DNA from: Dinochytrium kinnereticum
Taxonomy: Eukaryota > Chytridiomycota > Chytridiomycetes > Chytridiales > Chytridiaceae
DNA length: 40,712 nt
Assembly: GCA_027604005.1 (NCBI GenBank)
Contig: JADGJT010000204.1
Coordinates: 1-40,712, forward strand
Direction: 5' to 3'
The translations under genes and the position numbers were made by a program. Position 1 is the first letter of the stretch; each line of letters starts with the position of its first letter. Below, in pieces: positions 32,976 to 40,712 of this stretch. The notes under the pieces are model-generated. The model was given only the letters and a program-made list of their open reading frames with translations, was not told the origin of the DNA and ran no database searches.

Positions 32976-34587
32976 ATGTTTGCTAGAGCCCTTGCCTTTG
33001 CCCGTACTTCGCGTTGTGCCCGGTCGTTCTCGACTGCCTCGACTGGGGTGCGTCGCGCTACGGCTGCCGGTTCTATCTTTGGTGCATGCCTTGTCGGAGC
33101 CACTGTATACTCCAGTAGGTATTTAGATTGGTGTTGTTTTCTCGACTGGAAAGCGCACGTTCCATTTCTGCAAGCCTTCATCGGAAACGCCACCTGCGCG
33201 TTTTTTTGGTTGAGGCTGCAGAAAGAGGAACCAAGTTTTCTCATGCATTTCTTCTTTACTTGCTGCTTTGGTTGTGCTAGTAAAAGCTGACTTTCTTTTT
33301 CTCACTATCCACTTGTTATCACAGCCATATTGAAGGAGCCTGTCTTCTCGGACGCACCTAAGAAGGCTGCCCCGATCACCTCCATCGCTGGAACCAAGGG
33401 TGGTGTTGAGAGGACCTTCATCGCGGTAGGCATCGATTCAGAATTTGGAGTTTTCCAAAACTTGACTCAACATCTTTGCTGAGCTCTGTCTTGTTAGATC
33501 AAGCCTGACGGTACTCAGCGTGCTTTGGTAAGTATCTTGTTTGAATTTCACTCTCCCCTTTTCCGGTTTGGTTTGGTGTTCTGTTTGGTTAAATGAGGGT
33601 TTCTTATGTTTTTGTTGTTGTTGGGTGACGTAGGTTGGAGAGATCATCAAGAGGTTTGAGAACAGGGGCTTCAAGCTTGTTGCTATAAAGGCCTTGGTTC
33701 CTAGCAAAAGTTTGGCGGAGGAGCACTACGCTGATGTGAGTCTTCTTTTTTTTTTCTCCTTTATCCTTTATTTCATTCAAATGTCAGCATTTTTCGGTTA
33801 TCTTTTTTTTAATTCAGACTATCATTATCTCTTTGACATCAGTTGAGCGCCAGGCCTTTCTTTAAAGGTGATACTTTTGCGACCTGCCAGTCATCCGACT
33901 TTGTATTGAACATCATTCATTTTGTCTTTTTGCTGCTCTCTTGTAGGATTGGTTGAGTACATGACCAGTGGAAAGGCTCCTGTAAGTTTTTCATGAGCCC
34001 ATTGCCAAATGAACTATTTTACATACTCCTTTCCTCCTTACGCATCTTTTTTCCTCAGGTGATCGCGATGGTCTGGGAAGGCAAGGACGTCATCCGTCAG
34101 GGTAGAAGAATTGTTGGAGCCACTAACCCGCTGTAAATTATTTTATTACTTTCTTTGCATAAATGAATTGTGATTTGATTGGTTTGGAAGTTGACGCTAA
34201 CTCCTTCTTTTTGGTCGTGGAAACGTAGTGAGGCTGCTCCTGGAACGGTTCGTGGTGATTTCTGTATATCTGTTGGGAGGAACGTTATTCATGCTTCAGA
34301 TGCCTTTGAAACTGCCACTCAAGAGGTAGGGGGTTTTCTTTGGGATTACGTTGTGTTTGTTTTTTATACTAATTCTTCTTTTCTCCTCCTTTTTTTGAAT
34401 GCAGATTGGTTTGTGGTTTAAGAAAGACGAGGTACGCCGACAATTTTTTCTTTATTGTTTCTTTCCTTCCTCTGAAACCTCGTTCTTGTCATTTTTTTCC
34501 CCCAAGTTAATAATGTAACTTTTGTATCTTCTATAGATTATCCTCTGGGACTTCGCCAACAGCGAGTGGATCAATGCTGATAACTGA
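32976..34587 (+). CDS. Nucleoside diphosphate kinase with N-terminal targeting/membrane segment
   Basis: Ten exons: 32976-33114, 33325-33425, 33498-33527, 33634-33735, 33843-33867, 33947-33981, 34059-34132, 34229-34325, 34405-34431, 34537-34587; 226 aa. The ~150-residue kinase core is complete: [68 protein letters not shown] and the active-site NVIHASD (His190). The usual Gly after this His is Ala here. It exchanges gamma-phosphates between NTPs and NDPs. About 75 extra N-terminal residues are Arg/Ala/Ser-rich ([20 protein letters not shown]) and lead to a hydrophobic stretch ([15 protein letters not shown]), which suggests a mitochondrial presequence plus membrane anchor, as in NME4-type enzymes. 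Four coding exons of 25-36 nt are unusually small. Confidence 0.93.
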
Positions 34588-35503
34588 ATAGTCTTCCTTG
34601 CCAGATTTTGCTGTCCTGTGAAAGGCCTTGGTTCTAAGTTCGCTCTCTTGTGCGCCTTTCGTGAGGTTCTTGGATATCTTAATAAAAATGTCTTCTCAAA
34701 ACAAACTTTCCTTTTTATGCTTTTCCCCCCTTTGTTTTGAGCTTAGACAACCGCAAAAATGAATTATGTGAACGAACGGAGTGTTCAAAATGGTGTCCAG
34801 TGCTGTTTCTTGATAGGCATGGGAAACGTATGCTGTAACAACCATTCCACCACTTTCTCTATTTCACAGAAAATTTCAAAAAAGCAACGAAGAACGCAAC
34901 AAAAAAGTAATCGCACATTATACTGGAGATTCTTTTCTTTCCTCGCCTTAAAAACAAGCATGTTTAATTTTAGGGCTTATCAAACCACTGGCATAAAAAA
35001 AAGCAAAAACTATGGATACAAAAACACGAAAATACAAAAACAGAAAAAAAATACAACAAAGAAGCAAAAAACAAACATAGGAACTAAGGCCCAAGTAAGA
35101 ATAATAACTCAAAAATCAGAAAAAAAAGCTATACATGAAGTGATTCATGAATTTGGCAATTAAAAACCACCGGCTTAACGTTGACATATTGAGAGTTAGA
35201 AGCGACGGAAAAGGAAGAAGTGGAAAAAAAGGTATTAAAAAAAGGTATGTGAAGATTAAAGTGATAATGAAAAAGAAGCATTGAAAAAAAGCGTAAATGA
35301 AACATGTTCATGTAAAGACAGCCCCCAATACTTTCTCTTCCTATTACCATCGACAAAAAAAAATGAAAAAATGAAAAAATATCAGAAAGCGAGACCAATT
35401 TCGCCCAAATAGAAAATACTGGAAAGCGAAAGAACGACAATGTAACCGAAGGAAATCCTCGACAAAAAGAACGAGTACCCAAAACACACACGCATTAACT
35501 GCC
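34588..35503. other. AT-rich convergent intergenic region
   Basis: Between the NDK stop and the stop of the minus-strand membrane protein lie about 900 bp rich in A-runs. AATAAAA at about 34680-34687 is a likely NDK polyadenylation signal. Open frames here (about 90-135 codons) are Lys-, Asn- or Phe-rich translations of A/T runs and resemble no protein. Nothing else is recognised. Confidence 0.6.
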
Positions 35504-38266
35504 TTAAGATAAAGTCTCGTCACTAAAATAGCTCTCAGCGCTCGAAAAACTCAGACCATCCCACCCCTCCCCTCCATTCTCTACAACCCCTACAATCACA
35601 TCCCCGCCTGCCCCTATCTCCCTACCCACTTCACCATTCACAATAACAGCTTCAGCAATGGTCCACCCGGAATCCACACTCCTCCGCGACCTGTCCGATA
35701 AAGACAATGACGAGGCAGTCGTACCGATTGAAGCAAGTGATTGGATCGATAAGATCGATCTTATCGTGCTCCGTCGAAGAGGGGAAGGACGGTGCGGTTG
35801 AAATGTTCTTCGAAGAGGGTTTGATGGTGTTGTTGGGGAGGGGGGCGGCGGTGCGAATGAAGAGCGAGTTCGGAATCGTTGCTCTCTAGATGATGTCGGG
35901 ACTGGGGAAAAGGACTGCGGCTGCGAGATCGACTCAGGTGTGATGATGGAAGAAGGGGGTGGGGTGGAAGGGTTTGGAAGGGATCCTGCCGCAGCTGCAG
36001 ATTCGATTCGACGGGACAAAGCTGCGACCAAGTCTTGCGTGCGTTGGGTTGGTGTTGGCGGTACTGATGTGGAGGGGAGCTCAAGAGGAGATTCAAAGGC
36101 ACTATGTGGTAGTTGCTGCGGCCGAGCCCGAGAAGGTCTTGAAGGAGCGATAGAAGCCCAACTTAACTGAAAACAATGATCGCAAGAACAAGAAGAAGAT
36201 GTAAGGTCACTATTTGAAGCATGAGCTCCAAATGGCCAATCCGTTGGCTCCGTCATTTGCGGGCGGGGAGATGGAATAGGAGAAGGAGGTGGAGATGTAT
36301 CTGTGTCGGTAATTTGAGATGATAAGGATGAGTGGAAGGTGTTGATGATGGGGGGTGGAGAATTGTGGGTAAGTGGGGGGCTCATAAATTGAGTGTAAGG
36401 GTAAAACGATAGATCGGATGGCGTGGGTTGGCCGTCGAAAGTATTATGTTGAATTTGCTTCATGGGGAGTACAGAGGAGAGGCTGGATAAGGATATATCT
36501 CCGTCGTCGTCAAAATTCTGAGTATGAGCGCCTGCACCCGCAACGATCTCCCAACCCATCTCCCCCCCCGCGAAAGAATGTGATACCACGAGACCAGCAC
36601 TTGGTAATATTCTTGCCTCTTCGTCCCTTTCAGAAGATATCTCCAAAACCGCCGTTGCTGGGCTGGCAATCTCTGAAGCGGAAGTATCAACAAATTCCAT
36701 TGGCGAAGCCTCGGGCAAAGTTTCTACATATTCCATTTTATGATCGGTGGCAGAGGGTTTAACATTCAAAACCCCACAATGATTCGCCTCCTCCTTTTTC
36801 TTGATGTTTAAAATCGCCAAATCGAAAGTGGTTTCGTTGAATGGTTCGCTTCCAGCTTTTTTAGACAACATCGCTAAGGTAGGGATGTCCGATTCGTAGA
36901 TTAAATTATGGTTGGGTTCGAAGTGGAGGTTGACGGTGTAAGCCTTAGGAAGCGGTAATTTCCTGTTCGTAGACGCCTGCGTCCTTTTTTTGGCATTCTC
37001 CAATGAATCGGGGCGATCAAGTCGTTGAGGGTTCTCTACCCCCTCTATCTCCATCTGAAGGCGTCGTCGAAAAGTCTTTCGATTCCTTATAGCCACGGTA
37101 AATAACCCCGCAAGAACGACCATCACCCCACCGATGATCACAAAAATCGCCCAGTTAGATAGCGGTGCAGGGCTCATGGATGTCATTCCTGAAGATCCTG
37201 GCGACGGTGGCTCTTTGGGGATTGAAGCACCTCCTGGTCCTAGCCCAAGAGTCGGAGGGAAAGGTAAGCTTGTTGAAGACATGCGAATAGGATCGCCGCT
37301 TGCAAGATTCAGGTTTGGTGACGGGAGTTGAGGAAATTGATTGTTATTGGTGGAATCGACGATGGCATTCAGGTTTCCTCCTTCCGCCGGCGGAAGGGGA
37401 GACTCTGCATTGTTGGATTGCCCGACGACGTGGTCTTGGCCAAGTGCGGAAAGGATGGGTGGTGCCCCGACAGGTGTTTCTGAACTACCGCTGCTACCGA
37501 GAGTTGAAAATGGCATATTGCCTGCCGGAGTTACAACCCCAATGCTAATGACTGGCCGTGTAGAAGCGTCCGCCGCAGAAGTGGGTTGTCCTCCGTCAGA
37601 AGGCTCATCCGACGGATCCACGATAATGTCAATAAAAGTAGGCTCCGGGGGGGGAATGAAGGTGAGCGGGGGAGGTACGATGATCTGAGGCAGAGTAGTT
37701 GGGGTGACCGTTATAAGGATATCTGTACTGGCTGTTGCAAACGTCGGTTCTTCCGATGGTAGTGACTCGGCTGGCGGCGGTGGTGGTGGTGGTGGTGGTG
37801 GTTCGTCAGAAGGAAAAGACGGCAGCTGCCGCTTGTTGTGAAGACGACTAAGACGACTTTTCTGGATGCTGCTGCTGTCATGATGGTAGTCTTGCTGATG
37901 GGTGCCTTCCTCATCTTTTCCGCCCTCCACCACCTGCGGCGAGGAGGAGGAGGAGGGCCTTGACAGTGACAGCATTCTGCGAGCAATTGGTGGTCTTCCA
38001 CGGCCTTGATCAGGCGGGATGTACAGCAGCAGCAGGCAGCGTCGACGGGTAGTGTGCACTTTTGATGCACGGTTGGCGCTGATAAACGGTAAAATCCAGG
38101 AAGTTTCTTGATGGACACAGTGTGGCACGTCCCACCTCCCTCCTCTTGACGCATTGGGAAAGGTAGGGGAAGAGGGTGGATGGGTGGCCGTTATGAGATG
38201 TGGATGAGGCTCATCCCGATGGCTAGCGTTATCGAACTTACTTATGCCCGGGAGATAGCCAGCCAT
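35504..38266 (-). CDS. Ser/Pro-rich single-pass membrane protein, unknown function
   Basis: A 920-codon open frame without family match. One clear transmembrane helix, NWAIFVIIGGVMVVLAGLFTVAI, sits at residues ~371-393 and is followed by a basic stop-transfer (RNRKTFRRRL). Residues ~160-370 are Pro/Ser/Thr-rich with a run of ten prolines, suggesting an exposed wall-side or luminal stalk. Residues ~394-920 are a long disordered Ser/Pro-rich presumed cytoplasmic part with acidic stretches. The layout resembles fungal Mid2/Msb2-like surface sensors, but no conserved motif supports that. No signal peptide is seen in this frame. The codons after MAGYLPGI contain a perfect GTAAGT donor, so the true 5' end may be spliced and the first ~100 residues may be wrong. 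Confidence 0.6.
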   Translation of the reverse strand: MAGYLPGISKFDNASHRDEPHPHLITATHPPSSPTFPNASRGGRWDVPHCVHQETSWILPFISANRASKVHTTRRRCLLLLYIPPDQGRGRPPIARRMLSLSRPSSSSSPQVVEGGKDEEGTHQQDYHHDSSSIQKSRLSRLHNKRQLPSFPSDEPPPPPPPPPPAESLPSEEPTFATASTDILITVTPTTLPQIIVPPPLTFIPPPEPTFIDIIVDPSDEPSDGGQPTSAADASTRPVISIGVVTPAGNMPFSTLGSSGSSETPVGAPPILSALGQDHVVGQSNNAESPLPPAEGGNLNAIVDSTNNNQFPQLPSPNLNLASGDPIRMSSTSLPFPPTLGLGPGGASIPKEPPSPGSSGMTSMSPAPLSNWAIFVIIGGVMVVLAGLFTVAIRNRKTFRRRLQMEIEGVENPQRLDRPDSLENAKKRTQASTNRKLPLPKAYTVNLHFEPNHNLIYESDIPTLAMLSKKAGSEPFNETTFDLAILNIKKKEEANHCGVLNVKPSATDHKMEYVETLPEASPMEFVDTSASEIASPATAVLEISSERDEEARILPSAGLVVSHSFAGGEMGWEIVAGAGAHTQNFDDDGDISLSSLSSVLPMKQIQHNTFDGQPTPSDLSFYPYTQFMSPPLTHNSPPPIINTFHSSLSSQITDTDTSPPPSPIPSPRPQMTEPTDWPFGAHASNSDLTSSSCSCDHCFQLSWASIAPSRPSRARPQQLPHSAFESPLELPSTSVPPTPTQRTQDLVAALSRRIESAAAAGSLPNPSTPPPSSIITPESISQPQSFSPVPTSSREQRFRTRSSFAPPPPSPTTPSNPLRRTFQPHRPSPLRRSTIRSILSIQSLASIGTTASSLSLSDRSRRSVDSGWTIAEAVIVNGEVGREIGAGGDVIVGVVENGGEGWDGLSFSSAESYFSDETLS

Positions 38267-39433
38267 TTATTTTCTCGCAGGCAACAGTACGTCAAAGGGA
38301 CGATGAGTGGAATATGTTAATCAAACGGCGATCAGTAGCCGGGGTGCCAGGAAACCTGGTTTTGGGGACGCGTCCGAAGACGTACATCAAGGGGAACAGA
38401 CGAAGCCAAGGGTACGGGGACAAGTTGTAGTATAAAGTCACTGTTTTATTGAGAGACAATTCAGCGTGCCAAATGCGAACAAAAGCGTATGGCCATGCGG
38501 CTAAGGAAAGATAAAGTTGTGAAGTTCTCTCTCTTGGCCTTCTCTATCTAGCCTCAACTGATAGAGGAGAGAACCACATGGTGGCAGTCTGATTACCAAG
38601 CTCAAATGTTCTTTGTGGTCAGAGAGGGTTGTTGCTCTTCCATGTGAAGCGTGTTGGATCTTTTTGGTTGCTTCTAAATGCTGTTAAGAGGTATAGTAGA
38701 CTAAACAAAAGGTAAATTTGAGGAGGAATCTGGGTGATGGCACGGTCATTGGGCTGACTAAATCGAAGCCAAACTTATTGAAGTAACCACAAGTTCCGGC
38801 CGAAATAAGGCTCACCTGCGAACAGCAAAAACAAAACGCTCCTATTCATGCCAAAGGAAAGAAAAGACAAGAGAAGGTAAGAGAAGCAAGTAAATATATC
38901 TTACTTTTTTGGCCCTTTTTTTTTGGTCCCCTGCTAAACCGGGGTTGTTCAGCAAAATACGAACAGCCTAGAAAATTCACGATAACTGATATGGTAAACT
39001 AAACAAAACGTGAAAGAGGCAAAAAAGAGGTCAACGAACAGAAACATATAGAGCTAAAAAGCAAGAACGAGGTCCTTAACTATGAAAGGAAAGGGGGAGT
39101 GCAAAGGGTATTCCGTGAGGCATAAAAAGGATCTGACGTCATTCGTGGAGTAAGGGTAAACCAGAAATAAATGCCTTCATGGCACAACCCTTTATGAACG
39201 TCTGCTCAGATAAACCACTTCTGTCCATGATATGCAGAGATGTTATGGGCTACCATTCTCCTGGAAGGGGACTGTGGTCTGAAAGGAACACTGTTTAGAA
39301 AGCTAGGAGCGAGAACATGTTAAAACGGCGTACAGATGATTGTGAAGTTTGAGAACATTCCTAGGAGTGGGATAGACTCCCTTCTAGTAGCCTGTTCTAC
39401 CTAGGCATGTGTGATATCCATATAGGTTCGTTC
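38267..39433. other. Stretch without a recognisable gene, next to a retroelement
   Basis: No coding frame or RNA gene recognised. The part near 38270-38500 probably holds the promoter of the minus-strand membrane protein. A TATAAAG on the plus strand lies at about 38431-38437. A related segment ACTAAACAAAA occurs twice (about 38699 and 38998). It may include old mobile-element debris, but no terminal repeats could be paired. Confidence 0.4.
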
Positions 39434-39850
39434 TGTTAATGTTTTCTTCGTTTTTGTGAAAAATTCAATAGAGAACCTTACCCGCTTGCACAAGTGCCAG
39501 TGGGACTGGGGAAGCGGCTGCTTACTTGTAGAGTCTCTTTTCTGTAGTTTTTTGAGAGAGAGCTTTGAGATTTTTTTTGCTTAGGAGATGGGGTTATTCT
39601 GCTTTCTCCAGTCTGTGTGTGGGAATATTCCCATCACAGACCTTTATATCCGCAGTGCCACATGCGGTCGTCTCACTGACCGCTAAGTTTAAAACAAGAA
39701 AAAGAACAAATAAGAATGAAAGGGGTACTCTTGAAGCAGGAGAAGTTTGGGGAAGGGAAAAACATATTAGAGAAATAAAAAAAGTTTAAATAGGTTTTGG
39801 AAAGAAAACTGATGCGTCTGAGTGGCGCGTCAGTGATAGAATCTTTAACA
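39434..39850 (-). repeat. 3' LTR of a Ty1/copia-type retrotransposon
   Basis: The 417-bp segment starts TGTTAA and ends TTAACA on the plus strand, a perfect 6-bp terminal inverted repeat. It sits directly after the polypurine tract of the broken copia polyprotein on the minus strand. Read on the minus strand it has a TATAAAG box about 190 bp in, suitable as the LTR promoter. The partner 5' LTR and the target-site duplication lie outside the window; the flank on the left is CGTTC. Confidence 0.75.
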
Positions 39851-39867
39851 CTCCCCCTTTCCCTTCC
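39851..39867 (-). other. Polypurine tract of the copia element
   Basis: On the minus strand GGAAGGGAAAGGGGGAG abuts the TG of the LTR at 39850. Position and composition are those of the plus-strand primer of LTR retrotransposons. Confidence 0.75.
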
Positions 39868-39899
39868 TAAACGGTCCTGAAAAAAGATAAAAATAATGT

Positions 39900-40477
39900 C
39901 CTCAGATGGTCAGTCCGAGACCAACTCTAAGCTCATGTTGTACTCTCTCTAAGCCTTTTGTTAGCACTCTGCTAGCATTTGATTTGTGGGCAGGTATTTT
40001 AACTCTGCAACTTGCTCTGCAATCTTTTCCTGGGTGAAGTGAAATTTTATGTCGATATGTTTGGTGCGTTGGTGATCCTCGGGTTTGCGAGCGATGGCGA
40101 TGGCGGCCTAATTGTCGTAGTGGATAATGGTGGTGGGTGATGATGGTATTATCCCAAAATCGTGGAATAGGTTTAGTAACCAAACAGCTTCTGATGTAGC
40201 GAAGTCTAGAGCCATATATTTGGCCTCTATTGTTGAGCCTGCAATTGTTGGTTGAAGTTTCAACTTACTGAAGTAACATGAACGTGAAGGTATACCCGGT
40301 GACAGAGCGCCTGGTGTCATTCTCATTTGCCCAGTCAGCGTCGGCGTATCCTAAGAGCTCAAGATCTTTTCCTCGTCTTAAAGTAAGCTTCAGGTCTCGT
40401 GTTCCTTGAAGGTAACGGATAATCCTTTTTTCAGTGGGAAGAAAGAACTCACTCAGAACCAGCAGCCTTTGTGACAT
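39900..40477 (-). pseudogene. Broken copia RNase H domain
   Basis: On the minus strand, KRIIRYLQGTRDLKLTLRRG and LLGYADADWANENDTRRSV give the start of the copia RNase H domain. The frame is lost after GYTF, near 40275, where the usual GGAISW-like residues are missing. A second frame resumes with KLQPTIAGSTIEAKYMAL and EAVWLLNLF up to HYDN, then meets an in-frame TAG at about 40109. Beyond it, IAIARKPEDHQRTKHIDI and LKYLPTNQML are still readable. At least one deletion/frameshift and one nonsense codon make this copy inactive. Confidence 0.85.
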
Positions 40478-40712
40478 TTAGAAGAAACTTCCCAAAAAAG
40501 GAACAACTGAATGAATGAGAGCTCACAAACTGCATCATACCTTGGTGTGAAACCACCACATGCAATTAAGTATCTTCACTCTCAAACCCTTCCAAATTCA
40601 TATGATAAAAAAAGAATGATGGCTGTGTCCAATAATGTGGCATTCTCCTAGGCCCTTCCCCTTCCCCGATTTCGACAGGGCATGGAGAGTTCGAGAATAC
40701 TATAGATGCAGC

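Larger units (their letters stand above)
39851..40712 (-). mobile_element. Ty1/copia retrotransposon, 3' internal part, truncated by window edge
   Basis: The end of a copia-type pol is recognisable on the minus strand, followed by polypurine tract and LTR. The part above about 40480 should be reverse transcriptase but shows no clean frame, so the copy is degraded. With the LTR, the element covers 39434 to beyond the right edge. Confidence 0.8.

Noticed and set aside
35129..35491. 120-aa Phe-rich minus frame
   Set aside because: Translation of A/T-run intergenic DNA with no family features.
37711..38154. 147-aa minus frame with His run
   Set aside because: The His run comes from the CCACCA repeat that encodes polyproline in the main frame; kept only as a possible spliced N-terminus in the findings.
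38585..38625. Possible tRNA primer-binding site (minus strand TTGGTAATCAGA, like TTGGTATCAGA of copia elements)
   Set aside because: It has one inserted base, no LTR end directly before it could be paired, and no gag/pol follows; likely chance.

Overview
The window is nuclear DNA of an intron-rich fungus. Fungal markers are POM152 and a Mortierella-type front-end fatty-acid desaturase. Genes are closely packed, and most introns whose ends I could place are 41-130 nt, GT..AG, often with a CTAAC/CTGAC-like branch site just before the acceptor. The RAV1/DMXL protein keeps an animal-like C-terminal WD40 part that the short yeast Rav1 lacks. Together these suggest an early-diverging lineage, most likely chytrid-like; this placement is inference. 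No bacterial features, tRNA, rRNA or CRISPR were seen. Layout, left to right: 1-1276 holds two short tandem repeats and no convincing gene, followed by a possible orphan terminal exon (1277-1381). A NIPA-type Mg2+ transporter (-, 1613-3198) is divergent from a single-exon methyltransferase-like gene with polyQ and polyS tracts (+, 3859-4662), across a microsatellite-filled promoter. Then come four genes on the minus strand: POM152 (4792-9020, 10 exons resolved, 1189 aa), RAV1/DMXL (9089-17685, many exons), a delta-6-type front-end desaturase with a cytochrome b5 domain (17809-19402, 437 aa) and PEX2 (19727-20982, 311 aa). PEX2 is divergent from the importin-11/KAP120 gene (+, 21019-24887) with only 36 bp between the start codons. 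Further plus-strand genes follow: a five-exon PET100-like gene (24971-25423, 88 aa), deoxyhypusine hydroxylase (25468-26662, 312 aa), SPT6 (26975-32775, 18 exons, 1582 aa) and a membrane- or mitochondrion-targeted nucleoside diphosphate kinase (32976-34587, 10 exons, 226 aa). A minus-strand Ser/Pro-rich single-pass membrane protein (35504-38266) is followed by about 1.2 kb without a recognisable gene and by the 3' end of a decayed Ty1/copia retrotransposon (LTR 39434-39850, polypurine tract, broken RNase H domain). The genes are mostly housekeeping functions: nuclear pore and nuclear import (POM152, importin-11), V-ATPase assembly (RAV1), peroxisome biogenesis (PEX2), cytochrome oxidase assembly (PET100), eIF5A hypusination (DOHH), transcription elongation (SPT6), nucleotide metabolism (NDK), PUFA synthesis and Mg2+ transport. 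They share no single pathway. The most interesting signal is a tandem array of IDWG-type short motifs inside RAV1/DMXL. They look like the shuffled ATG8/UFM1-interacting motifs described for CDK5RAP3/C53, which would suggest an unreported link between the V-ATPase assembly factor and ATG8/UFM1-type modifiers.
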